From contig JAYSEK010000010.1 in NCBI GenBank assembly GCA_041913905.1, positions 80,209 to 144,208 on the forward strand: a stretch of 64,000 nt of DNA. The letters run 5' to 3'. Under the pieces are notes generated by a model. It made no database searches. It saw only the letters and a list, made by a program, of their open reading frames with translations, and had not been told where the DNA came from. Made by a program: the position numbers and the translations under genes. The stretch comes from Roseateles_B sp041913905 (GTDB lineage Bacteria; Pseudomonadota; Gammaproteobacteria; Burkholderiales; Burkholderiaceae_C). Numbering within the stretch: the first letter of the stretch is position 1; every line of letters begins with the position of its first letter. Shown one piece after another: positions 16,720-25,002 of the stretch.

Positions 16720-19101
16720 TCAGCGCACTTTCAGCGTCAGCGGCGCTGGCAGCTGGGGAGAGAACTCGCCGGACCGCAGCAGGATGGGCTTGGCGGTGTC
16801 CAGCCGCAGGTCGGCGTCCCCGGCGCTCAGCGCCTTGAAGCGCAGGCGCAGGGCCGTGCCCTGGCCGGAAACGCCTGTGGCGGCATGACGCATCACGCCG
16901 AAGCGCAGCTGCCCATCCTTGCCTTCGCCACCCGCGCGTGAAACGCTGGTCGCCGCGCCATCCTGCTTGAAAAACTCGCCCTCGACGGGCTCCAGCAGCT
17001 GCAGCCGCTCGGCATTGAAGCGCAGCTCCAGCATCGCACCACGCAGGCTTTCGCTGCCGGCCTGCAGCAGCTGCACCTCGAAGACCTCGCCCGGCTTGAT
17101 CTCAGACGGCGCCACCCAGCGGTAGGCCAGCCCTTCAGGCACTGACGCAGCAGCGCCCGCGCCCAGTGGGGATGCAGAGGGCGCCGGCAGGTCCGGCTGC
17201 GCGCCCGTGCCAGGCTGGGCGAGCAACGCTGCACCAGCCTGCATGCCCGACGGCGCACCCGCCTCGGCTGGCGCGCTCACCGCCGAGGCGCGCAGGCCCC
17301 CGATGGGGCGCATCTTGGGCATGGCCTCCGTGCCCACCCACAGCTCGGTCTCGCTCGCATCGGGCTGGCGCACATTGCGCAGGATGCGCGGCGTGATGGC
17401 CAGCACCAGCTCGGTCCGCTTGGTGGTGTCCGTCGTGCTGGAGAACAGTCGCCCCAGGCCGGGGATGTCACCCAGGCCTGGCACGCGGGTGGCGCTGTTG
17501 CCTTCGTCACGGCTGATCAGGCCGGCGAGCAGCTGGGTCTCGTTGTCCCGCAGGCGCAGCTGGGTGCTCGCATTGCGGGTGCCGATCTGGTAGGCCAGCG
17601 TGCCGGACTGCGTCTTCGTGGCCGTACCCAGGGTGCTCACCTCCAGGCCGACGCGGATGGAGACCTCGTCATTGGCGTAGACCGTGGGTTCGACTTCCAG
17701 CTTCAGGCCGACGTCGATGTAGCTGACGGTGTCGGCCACAAAGCCGGTCTGGCCCGTGGTGGCCGAGACGACCGGCACCTTGTCGCCGATCATGATCTTG
17801 GCCTTCTCCTTGCTTCGCGTGCGGATGCGCGGGTTGGCCAGCGTGGTGAAGTCGCCCACCTCGCGGCGCAGGTTCACCGTGGCGCTGCCCACGCCCAAGG
17901 TGATGCGGTCGCGGGTCAGGTCCCGCACATTGGCCAGCGTCAAGGCGCTCTGGCCGGCCGGCGGCTGGGCCGTCAGGCTGAAGTTCTTGGGCAGGGCCAG
18001 GCCCAGCTCGGACAGGCGGTTGCTGCTGACCTCCAGCACCTCGACCTCCAGCAGCACCTCGGGCTCGCCCGCGTCATAGAGCGCGATCAAGCGCTCGGCC
18101 AGCTGGATGTTCTCCGGTGAGTCGCGCAGCGCCACCATGTTCGTGCGCTCGTCGACGAAGGGTTCGCGGATCTTCAGCATCGCCTTCAGGAAGGCCGCGG
18201 CGCCGCGCGCATCGGCACTGGCGATGTAGAAGACGCGCAGCACCTGCTCCTGGTACTCGCGCTGCTTGTCCAGTGTGTTGGGATAGATGACGACGGTCTT
18301 GTCGTCGATCACCTTCTTGGCCAGCTGGTTGGTCCCGACGATCAGGTCCAGCGCATCCTCAACGCGCGCGCCGCGCAGGTAGACGGTGACACGGGCGTCG
18401 GGCCGGATGTCCTTGTCCAGAATGAAGCTGATGCCGCTGTTGCGCGTCACCACGTCCAGCACGGTGCGCAGGCTGGCGTCGCGGAAGTCCAGGGAGATGG
18501 GCCGCGTCTCGGCCAGCGCGCCCTGCTGCTGGCGCAGCTGCTGCTGGCGGAGCTCGCCCTCGATCCGGTGCTGCAGGCCCAGCAGGCCTGCGTGCCGCGT
18601 GTTGTCCTTCAGAGCATTCACCACGGTGCGCAGGGCCAGCTCCGGCAGCTTGCGCTCCCACTGGGCCTGCGCCTCGTCCAGCGCCAGCGCCTGGCGCCTT
18701 TCGATCTGCAGGCTGCTCAGCAGGCTGCGAACCCGGGTGTTGCCCGGATCCAGGGTATCGGCACGCTCCAGCGTCTTCATCGCTGCGTCAAACTGCCGCG
18801 ACTGGATCTGGGCCTCGGCCTGGGTCAGCAGCTTCAGCGAGGCCTCGTTGCGCGCCTGGATCAGGCCGCTGCGCAGGGCGACGCTGTCCGGATGCTGGCG
18901 CAGCCCATCCTCCAGGCCACTCAGCCCTTGCTCATAGGCACCCGCGGCCATGGCCTGCTGCGACTCGCTGCGGATGCGCTGCTCCGCGCAGGCCGTCATC
19001 AGCAACGCTACCAGGGTGCCGGCCGCAAGCGCGACCGCCCTGAGTGCCCAGCCCCTGCCCTGCGGACGCCCTGGCGGCGCCGTTCCCTCGTGATGCTGCA
19101 T
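16720..19101 (-). CDS. gspD: Secretin GspD/PilQ/MshL-type with C-terminal cohesin-like domain
   Basis: A 793-residue outer-membrane channel protein. A lipoprotein signal ends LLMTAC (Cys about 38). TPR-like helices cover about residues 45-195, then come STN/N0 and secretin N domains (SLDFRDASLRTVLDVVTRNSG..., VTVYLRGARVEDALDLIVG). The secretin barrel runs about 400-610, with IMIGDKVPVVSATTG, DVGLKLEVEPTVY and VPGLGDIPGLGRLFSS. The last 130 residues resemble a cohesin/carbohydrate-associated beta domain (KPGEVFEVQLLQAG...LRGAMLELRFNAERLQLLEP). I chose ATG 19101; the upstream open frame is antisense shadow. It opens the outer-membrane exit of the machine. The cohesin-like tail is outside the core and may dock substrate or surface partners. 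Confidence 0.9.
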   Translation of the reverse strand: MQHHEGTAPPGRPQGRGWALRAVALAAGTLVALLMTACAEQRIRSESQQAMAAGAYEQGLSGLEDGLRQHPDSVALRSGLIQARNEASLKLLTQAEAQIQSRQFDAAMKTLERADTLDPGNTRVRSLLSSLQIERRQALALDEAQAQWERKLPELALRTVVNALKDNTRHAGLLGLQHRIEGELRQQQLRQQQGALAETRPISLDFRDASLRTVLDVVTRNSGISFILDKDIRPDARVTVYLRGARVEDALDLIVGTNQLAKKVIDDKTVVIYPNTLDKQREYQEQVLRVFYIASADARGAAAFLKAMLKIREPFVDERTNMVALRDSPENIQLAERLIALYDAGEPEVLLEVEVLEVSSNRLSELGLALPKNFSLTAQPPAGQSALTLANVRDLTRDRITLGVGSATVNLRREVGDFTTLANPRIRTRSKEKAKIMIGDKVPVVSATTGQTGFVADTVSYIDVGLKLEVEPTVYANDEVSIRVGLEVSTLGTATKTQSGTLAYQIGTRNASTQLRLRDNETQLLAGLISRDEGNSATRVPGLGDIPGLGRLFSSTTDTTKRTELVLAITPRILRNVRQPDASETELWVGTEAMPKMRPIGGLRASAVSAPAEAGAPSGMQAGAALLAQPGTGAQPDLPAPSASPLGAGAAASVPEGLAYRWVAPSEIKPGEVFEVQLLQAGSESLRGAMLELRFNAERLQLLEPVEGEFFKQDGAATSVSRAGGEGKDGQLRFGVMRHAATGVSGQGTALRLRFKALSAGDADLRLDTAKPILLRSGEFSPQLPAPLTLKVR

Positions 19102-19142
19102 AGATTCTTGTCGTCTTTCGAGGCGGGCCAGCGGCTCGTGCC

Positions 19143-19706
19143 TCAGCGTTGCGCCTGCGATTCTGCCGAAGGGATCGCGATATTCAATCGGGTTCCTGCC
19201 GGGGGGTAGACCAGCACCACCGCCTCGGGCCGGACGGCCTCGACGACGAAGCCTTCGTCCAGCGTGCTGCCCACCGTCACGGCCACTTCCTTGCCGTCTC
19301 CCTGGCGGCTCAGGTAGACCATGGGCTCGCCCGTGGGCGAGACAAAGCGGCCGAGGAAGCGGTAGCTCAGCGGCGGCACCTGAGGCACCACGGGCTCCGG
19401 CGCAGCAGCCTGCACGGGAGCCGGCTTGGGCGGCGGCGGCACCAGGCCCACGAAGGGATCGCCCACGGCAGGCTCCAGGGCCATCAAGGGCAGCTCGGCC
19501 GGCAGACGCAGGGCTGCGCTGGCCGGCGCATCGGGCCTGCGGGCCGTGGACGGATCGAGTGCGACCAAGGGAGCGCCACCGGAAGGCAGGTGCGCCTCGA
19601 TGACCCCTCGCGATGCATCCCGCGGCATCCACAAGGCCAGCAAGGACAGCAAGGCGCTGGCGCCCAGGCCCCATCGGATCGACGGACGGATCTCAGACAG
19701 CTTCAT
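19143..19706 (-). CDS. PilP/GspC-like inner-membrane protein
   Basis: A 187-residue bitopic protein: one N-terminal membrane helix (about residues 12-27), a long Pro/Ala-rich linker (APLVALDPSTARRPDAPA... PPPPKPAPVQAA), and a C-terminal homology-region/PilP-like beta domain (PPLSYRFLGRFVSPTGEPMVYLSRQGDGKEVAVTVGSTLDEGFVVEAV). In relatives this domain contacts the secretin N0 domain, linking inner and outer membranes. The ATG overlaps the upstream PilO-like stop by 4 nt. gspD follows 41 nt downstream. Confidence 0.75.
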   Translation of the reverse strand: MKLSEIRPSIRWGLGASALLSLLALWMPRDASRGVIEAHLPSGGAPLVALDPSTARRPDAPASAALRLPAELPLMALEPAVGDPFVGLVPPPPKPAPVQAAAPEPVVPQVPPLSYRFLGRFVSPTGEPMVYLSRQGDGKEVAVTVGSTLDEGFVVEAVRPEAVVLVYPPAGTRLNIAIPSAESQAQR

Positions 19707-20251
19707 GGCGCGGCGCGAACGGCCTCCGCGGCGGGGGTGGCGCCCTCAGCGGCCTTGCCCGCACCGAGCAGCAGCAGGTCCAGTTCCGCGGTGACTGTGC
19801 CCAGCGCCGCGTCACGCCGCTGCATGCGCAGGCCGCGGAGGATGAGTTGCTGGGGGTGGCGAGATTGGAGGTCGTTGAGGAGGGATTTGATTTGGGGGTA
19901 GCTGCCGGTGAGGGTGGCTTGGAGGCAGGTGGTGGGGGCGATATGAGGCGCAGCGTCGCAGTGATCACCATTGATGCGAAGGACTTCCAGTTGGACCGAG
20001 GACGTTGCCAAGAAAGTATGAAATTCCGCAGTGAATTGATCCCGCCCCCAAAGGGCCGACGAGCGTATGAAATCATCGGGGCGAACCAACTGCGCCTCCT
20101 CAGAGAACGAACTTGACACCTGGGCAAAATCGTTGCGCTTCTCGCCGGAAATCTGCGTTCGCAAAAATACGACATTCAAAGCAAGCGCCGCAATTAACAG
20201 ATAAAGCAGCGCAATGTATCGCCCACCTTCCCTCCTACTCCAAAACGCCAT
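19703..20251 (-). CDS. PilO/GspM-like inner-membrane protein (first gene of the T2SS-like set)
   Basis: A 182-residue bitopic protein: short cytoplasmic MAFWSRREGGRY, one membrane helix (IALLYLLIAALALNVVFL), a periplasmic helix, and a ferredoxin-like domain with LQATLTGSYPQIKSLLNDLQSRHPQQLILRGLRMQR, typical of PilO. AGGTGAG precedes the ATG. The first half of the gene is visibly richer in A and T than the second, which marks the edge of a composition change coming from the Rhs locus upstream. It would pair with the PilN-like protein. Confidence 0.72.
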   Translation of the reverse strand: MAFWSRREGGRYIALLYLLIAALALNVVFLRTQISGEKRNDFAQVSSSFSEEAQLVRPDDFIRSSALWGRDQFTAEFHTFLATSSVQLEVLRINGDHCDAAPHIAPTTCLQATLTGSYPQIKSLLNDLQSRHPQQLILRGLRMQRRDAALGTVTAELDLLLLGAGKAAEGATPAAEAVRAAP

Positions 20252-20353
20252 TACTCACCTCTCCATGACGGATTCAGTCACAAGAAGCACCAGTCCATCA
20301 GAAAAGCAACAACAAACAACCGTCACCAAAGCGCGCCCGACAGGCCGACACCA

Positions 20354-20959
20354 TTATTCCTCATCGTATTGCCATGAAAAATCCGAAGCCTTCATGTGCG
20401 ACATATACAACACCCCACCCGGACCATTCTCACCAGCAGCAAACCGAAGTGAATATGCATATCTAGACCTACCTGCTTCAATCTTCGTCACAGAAGATAT
20501 TCGTCCAAGCGGTACTTTTCCCGCACCCTTCCGACCGCCAAAATCATTCCTCATTTTCAGCAATTGATTGCTCACGAACGCAAAGTCAGGTGGGGCCATT
20601 CCATACACCGGCACATACTCCTCATCTCCACCTTTCATGCAGCCCTTGCCCGCAGGACGCATCTCAAGATACACCAACTCATTCTCGCGCTGCCCTACAG
20701 CTCGCCTAACAAACGAATGGACTTTTCTGTAGCAGACCCCCGCCTCTTCCGCCGCCTGCATTTGGTAGCTTTCCGCGACTAGAGACGAATTTTTTAAAGC
20801 ACATATCCGAAGCCCAACCGCACCCGGCACACCGTCCTTTGACGCCTTCGGGTCGACCTGCCTGCATTCCTCAATGACACGCTCTTGAGATGCGATTGCA
20901 GGTGCGGATGCAAGATATACCGACATGAAGGCAAATGCGAGAGCTACTGAGCGACGCAT
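20354..20959 (-). CDS. Small secreted cysteine-containing protein downstream of the Rhs toxin (putative partner/immunity)
   Basis: A 201-residue protein of no family I recognise. Residues 1-24 form a Sec signal peptide (RRSVALAFAFMSVYLASAPAIAS). The mature part has cysteines in EECRQ, LRICAL, GVCYRK and KGCMKG, able to form two disulfides, and ends in acidic YDEE. ATG 20959 overlaps the Rhs stop by 1 nt (TGATG), so it is translationally coupled to the toxin. A frame extending to 20986 exists but would run into the toxin gene. Base composition is AT-rich like the toxin tip. Position and periplasmic targeting suggest an inhibitor or chaperone of the metalloprotease; this is inference. Confidence 0.7.
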   Translation of the reverse strand: MRRSVALAFAFMSVYLASAPAIASQERVIEECRQVDPKASKDGVPGAVGLRICALKNSSLVAESYQMQAAEEAGVCYRKVHSFVRRAVGQRENELVYLEMRPAGKGCMKGGDEEYVPVYGMAPPDFAFVSNQLLKMRNDFGGRKGAGKVPLGRISSVTKIEAGRSRYAYSLRFAAGENGPGGVLYMSHMKASDFSWQYDEE

Positions 20960-23900
20960 CAGAATGGCCAAATTTTTCTGTACCAAGGCACCGGCTCCGG
21001 TCGATTGTTGAATTGCAATATAGCTGCTCTTTCGGCGGGCGAGAATTTTACACTTGTTTGACCCTCCACCACGAAAGGATACATAACATGAGAATTATCG
21101 CTCGAATGCCCTAATCCAAGCATATGGCCGAATTCATGCGCAACCACACTGGGGTCCCTGAATGAGAATTGGGCGATCTCGAATGTCATTGTCCCGCGCG
21201 TCCAGGATGAGACTCCTCCCGCGACCGGCATTATCGTGATTCGAGGCCCCGTATTGCGAAGAGCAACATCAAGCTCAAAAACAATCTGAAACCCATTCTC
21301 CGCCGAAGCCCTATTCAACGCATCAACAATACTACGAGCATTATCAATAGTAAACAAACTTCCGGCAATGCAATTAGTACAGGAAACCCAAATCTTTCCG
21401 ACAAGAGTTCCATCCTTTGCATAAATGCCCTCCATGCTCCCATACTTCTTTGCAACATCACTAATCATCGCATCTGGGGTAGCGCCATCCAGAGTGCCAG
21501 CGCGAGCATATTCCTTCTCACTCTGTTGCAAATACTTATATGCCTCCGTGGCAGCATAGTTTCCAGCATAACTCCCAGCCCACGAACCAGCAGCATCTGC
21601 AGCACCGGCTCGACAACCCGTACCGTTGATCTTGCCAGCAATGCACCCGCCTATGACTTGCCCAAGCAACCCATAGTCACCACCAACATAGTTCACGAAG
21701 CCAGAGACTGCACCCTGCCCGCAGTTGCCACCTCCGGCGGCTGCACTCAAGCAACCTACCACGGCCGCACTCACGACTCCATCAATTCCAAAATAGTTTG
21801 CTCCCAGGCTGACCAGCGCACCGCGAAGGCCGCCAGATTGGTACCCCTGGTATGCGGCTACAGCTGCGCTGCAATAGCCAGCACATCCATACATATCCGC
21901 CACGAAGGCAACGGCACGGATGAATGAGTTCCTCAAAGAGGTCCAGAAGGAGAACCCACTCGGGTCCACACAGCCCAGGGGGTTGTTGTAGCAGTACCCG
22001 TACCGGTTGTAGTTCTGCAGGTTGTACGGGTCCTGCAGCATCGGATCCGCCTGCAGGAACACACCCAGGCGCGGATCGAACAGCCGGCCGTTCATGTGCA
22101 CAATGCCCACGTCGTCCAGGTGCTCGTGGCCGGTGAAGCCGCGGTCCGTGCCGTAGTTGACCGTGGGGCTCCAGTCCGCCACCACGTTGCCGAACTCGTC
22201 GTAGCTGCCATTGAGGTAGCGGCGCTTGCCGAAGGGGTCGTAGGCGAAGCGGGCCGTCAGGGCACCGGTGTGGTCGCTGGTCGAGACCAGGCTGCCCAGG
22301 TGGTCCTTGTGCCAGTACTCCAGCTTCACGAACACCGTCGGTGCCGTGGTGGCCGGGTTGGCCGGCAGCGCCCCGGTGCTCACCAGCACCGCCACGGTCT
22401 GGCCGCCGGCGCTGATGTAGTGCCGGTTGCTGATCGCACCGCTGGGTGCCACTTCGCTCTCGAAGCCCAGGCCGCCCTGGTTGTCCGGGTGCAGATACCA
22501 GGTCTGGCGCGTGCCCTCGGCCGTGACGTGCGTCTCCAGGATGCGGGCATGGTTCTCGTCGTACTGCCAGGCGTACTTGCCGGCCGGGCCTTGCAGGCCC
22601 TGGCCGCTGTCCGGCAGGTTGAAGCTGGTGTAGCTCACGCTGGTGTACTTGCCACCATCGGCGCTGGCCAGGTTGCCGTTGTCGTCGTAGCCGTAGCTCG
22701 TCGTGCCCTGGGCCGTCGTGACCGTCTTGATGGCGTGCGGGCGCACCCCGCCCTGGGCGTTGTAGGCGTAGTTGCCCACATCGCTCTTGGACAGCAGCAT
22801 GCCCAGCGCGTTGTACTGCAGGTTGACCGTACGGCTCAGGCCTGGAATGGCCGGCGCGCTGACGGTGTAGCTGGTCAGGCGGTTGAGGCTGTCGGCATAG
22901 CTGAAGGTCTCGCTCACCGCACCGCTGGAGACGCCGTTGTTGCTGGTGTCCCCGTTGCTGTCGATGCGCTTGGTCAGCTGGCCCAGGCTGTCCCAGCCGT
23001 AGTGCTGGTTCAGGATGTAGTTGCTGGCGCCGGCCTGGAGGTCGGTGATGCGGCCGGTGGCGCTGTTGAAGACCGCCGTGCCTGTGACGCCATTGCCGTA
23101 CTGCTGCTGCTCCAGCTTGCCCCAGGCGTTGATGCGCTGCGCCGTCCAGAGCTTGTAGCCCACGGGTAGCGCCTGGTCGGCCGCCTTGTTGTTCTTGGCA
23201 TCCGGCAGCGGCTTGACGGTGGCTGCCGTGTTCAGCTGCACGCTGGCCAGGAAGCCTCGGGCCGTGTAGTTGTAGCCCACCTGCACGCCGCTGGGGTAAG
23301 TCTGCGTGCTCACCCGGCCCGTGGTGGCGTCATAGCCAACGATGCTGGTGAAGCTGTTGCCGCTGCTGAAGCCGCTGCCCGTGCTGATTTGCGTGCTGCT
23401 GGTGCTTGGTCGGCCCAGGGTGTCATAGGCCACCGTGCGGGTGATGCCACGCGTGGTCGACACGCTGCAAAGCTTGCCGACGCCGGTGCTGCAACTGTCG
23501 TAGACCCAGGTGCTCGTGTACTCGGCCTCTGAGCGCGTACGCAGGCGGCCGAGCTTGTCGTAGCTCATCGAGGTCTTGACACTGGCCAGGACCTGCTTGG
23601 CGTTCTGCTGCCAGACCAACTGCCCGATGGCGTCGTAACCGTACTTGTTCGTGCCCGTATCGGGATCGCTCAGTGCCACCTTGCGGCCACGCAGGTCATA
23701 GCTGATCGAGGTTGCATTACCCAGCGGATCCTTGGTCGTCACGAGATTGCCGAAGGCATCACGCTGGTGCAGCAATTGGGCACCGCTGGCGTCCGTGACA
23801 CGGATCACTTCGCCATTGGCGTTCTTCTCCTCGATCCGTGACTGGCCCTTGTCATTGGTGGTCGTCAGCTTCAGGCCTGCATAGCTCATCTGCTGCTGGC

Positions 23901-25002
23901 TATACCCGCGGGAGCCATAGCTGCCAAAGCTGCGGGAAGGCGGTACGGTATCGCCGGCATCCGCTTTGAAAGACATGTATACACGTTTGGGCCGACCCAG
24001 CGCGTCGTACTCCGTCTCGGTGACACCCGCATCACCATTGCCCGCCGACGTCGATGAGCCACTGGCCATGAAGTACGGCGCTGTGATCAGCTGCTTCTGG
24101 CCGGTGGCTGCGTAAGCGGTGTCCGCAACGATCACGCCCGTGGTCTGCCCGCCCCCATCGAAGCTCTCGGTGGCGGTCCGCAATTCTCGGCCGGCCTTGT
24201 CCGAATAGACTCGCATGAAAGCGCCCATCTTGACGCCATTCTTGTCGCGCGGCTCCGTATGGAGATATGCATAAGCGTCTGCAGGCGCCTCAGCCGCAGT
24301 GACATTGCCGCTGTTGCAGCCGGCACTGTTCAGCGGATCGCTGGTGCTGCCCACCAGGCAGTAGTAGAAGACGGTCGAGGTGCCATCCGCCCGCAATTCC
24401 TTGACCTTGCGCCCTAGGTCGTCATAGGTCCATTGTGTCGTCAGCCCGTTAGGGCCGGTGAGCTTGGTCATCAGGCCGAATCGCGGGTCGTACTCCCGCA
24501 ACTCTCCCTGGTTCAGCGCATTGCTGTTGCTGGTGGCGAACTGCCCCGCGGGGATCGTCACCGACACCGAGGCCACCGTCACCGTCTGGCTCGCGAAGGT
24601 GCTGCTGTTGGTACGGGAGTCAAACAACGCGTCGCCGCTGGCCCCGGCGCAGTTGGCAGTCGTCGCGGACTTTTTATTGCCGTAGGCGTCGTAGTCGTAG
24701 GTCGTGACCACGCACAGCTGCGGGTTGTCCGGCTCGATCGTCTCGCTCTGCAGCAGGCCCTTGTTCGGCCCTGCGGTGAAGTAGCTGAAGCTGCTTGTGC
24801 GGCTGTAGCTGTAGGGGTTGTCCGGCGTCTGGGCTTGCGCCACACCGGCCAGGAACGAACCCGCCCCCAGGATCAATGCCCCCAGCCAGGCCCTGGCCTG
24901 ACGGCTTCCCTTGGTCCCCTTGCCCATCGCGGCCTTCTCCCTTGGTGCGCGCGTCGCGGTCATGTCCATGCCCGTCTTGTGATTCAGGTTCATGCGCTTC
25001 AT
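20959..25002 (-). CDS. Secreted Rhs/YD-repeat protein with C-terminal matrixin-type metalloprotease
   Basis: A 1347-residue polymorphic-toxin protein. A long basic N-region precedes a Sec signal helix (about residues 40-57, ending AQAQ). YD/Rhs repeats fill about 60-930 (repeated YDxLGRxxx, e.g. YDDLGRKVKELR, YDALGRPKRVY). The Rhs core border motif is near 973-1015 (GRLFDPRLGVFLQADP...DPSGF). After it, about 1015-1180 is a Gly/Ala/Cys-rich hydrophobic segment, then a catalytic domain with HEFGHMLGLGH (His 1289, Glu 1290, His 1293, His 1299) and the Met-turn HVMYP, the metzincin zinc site. It overlaps the upstream SpvB-like stop by 4 nt. The tip is AT-rich against a GC-rich shell, as expected for exchanged toxin tips. 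In relatives the repeats form a cocoon around the toxin. Confidence 0.88.
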   Translation of the reverse strand: MKRMNLNHKTGMDMTATRAPREKAAMGKGTKGSRQARAWLGALILGAGSFLAGVAQAQTPDNPYSYSRTSSFSYFTAGPNKGLLQSETIEPDNPQLCVVTTYDYDAYGNKKSATTANCAGASGDALFDSRTNSSTFASQTVTVASVSVTIPAGQFATSNSNALNQGELREYDPRFGLMTKLTGPNGLTTQWTYDDLGRKVKELRADGTSTVFYYCLVGSTSDPLNSAGCNSGNVTAAEAPADAYAYLHTEPRDKNGVKMGAFMRVYSDKAGRELRTATESFDGGGQTTGVIVADTAYAATGQKQLITAPYFMASGSSTSAGNGDAGVTETEYDALGRPKRVYMSFKADAGDTVPPSRSFGSYGSRGYSQQQMSYAGLKLTTTNDKGQSRIEEKNANGEVIRVTDASGAQLLHQRDAFGNLVTTKDPLGNATSISYDLRGRKVALSDPDTGTNKYGYDAIGQLVWQQNAKQVLASVKTSMSYDKLGRLRTRSEAEYTSTWVYDSCSTGVGKLCSVSTTRGITRTVAYDTLGRPSTSSTQISTGSGFSSGNSFTSIVGYDATTGRVSTQTYPSGVQVGYNYTARGFLASVQLNTAATVKPLPDAKNNKAADQALPVGYKLWTAQRINAWGKLEQQQYGNGVTGTAVFNSATGRITDLQAGASNYILNQHYGWDSLGQLTKRIDSNGDTSNNGVSSGAVSETFSYADSLNRLTSYTVSAPAIPGLSRTVNLQYNALGMLLSKSDVGNYAYNAQGGVRPHAIKTVTTAQGTTSYGYDDNGNLASADGGKYTSVSYTSFNLPDSGQGLQGPAGKYAWQYDENHARILETHVTAEGTRQTWYLHPDNQGGLGFESEVAPSGAISNRHYISAGGQTVAVLVSTGALPANPATTAPTVFVKLEYWHKDHLGSLVSTSDHTGALTARFAYDPFGKRRYLNGSYDEFGNVVADWSPTVNYGTDRGFTGHEHLDDVGIVHMNGRLFDPRLGVFLQADPMLQDPYNLQNYNRYGYCYNNPLGCVDPSGFSFWTSLRNSFIRAVAFVADMYGCAGYCSAAVAAYQGYQSGGLRGALVSLGANYFGIDGVVSAAVVGCLSAAAGGGNCGQGAVSGFVNYVGGDYGLLGQVIGGCIAGKINGTGCRAGAADAAGSWAGSYAGNYAATEAYKYLQQSEKEYARAGTLDGATPDAMISDVAKKYGSMEGIYAKDGTLVGKIWVSCTNCIAGSLFTIDNARSIVDALNRASAENGFQIVFELDVALRNTGPRITIMPVAGGVSSWTRGTMTFEIAQFSFRDPSVVAHEFGHMLGLGHSSDNSHVMYPFVVEGQTSVKFSPAERAAILQFNNRPEPVPWYRKIWPF

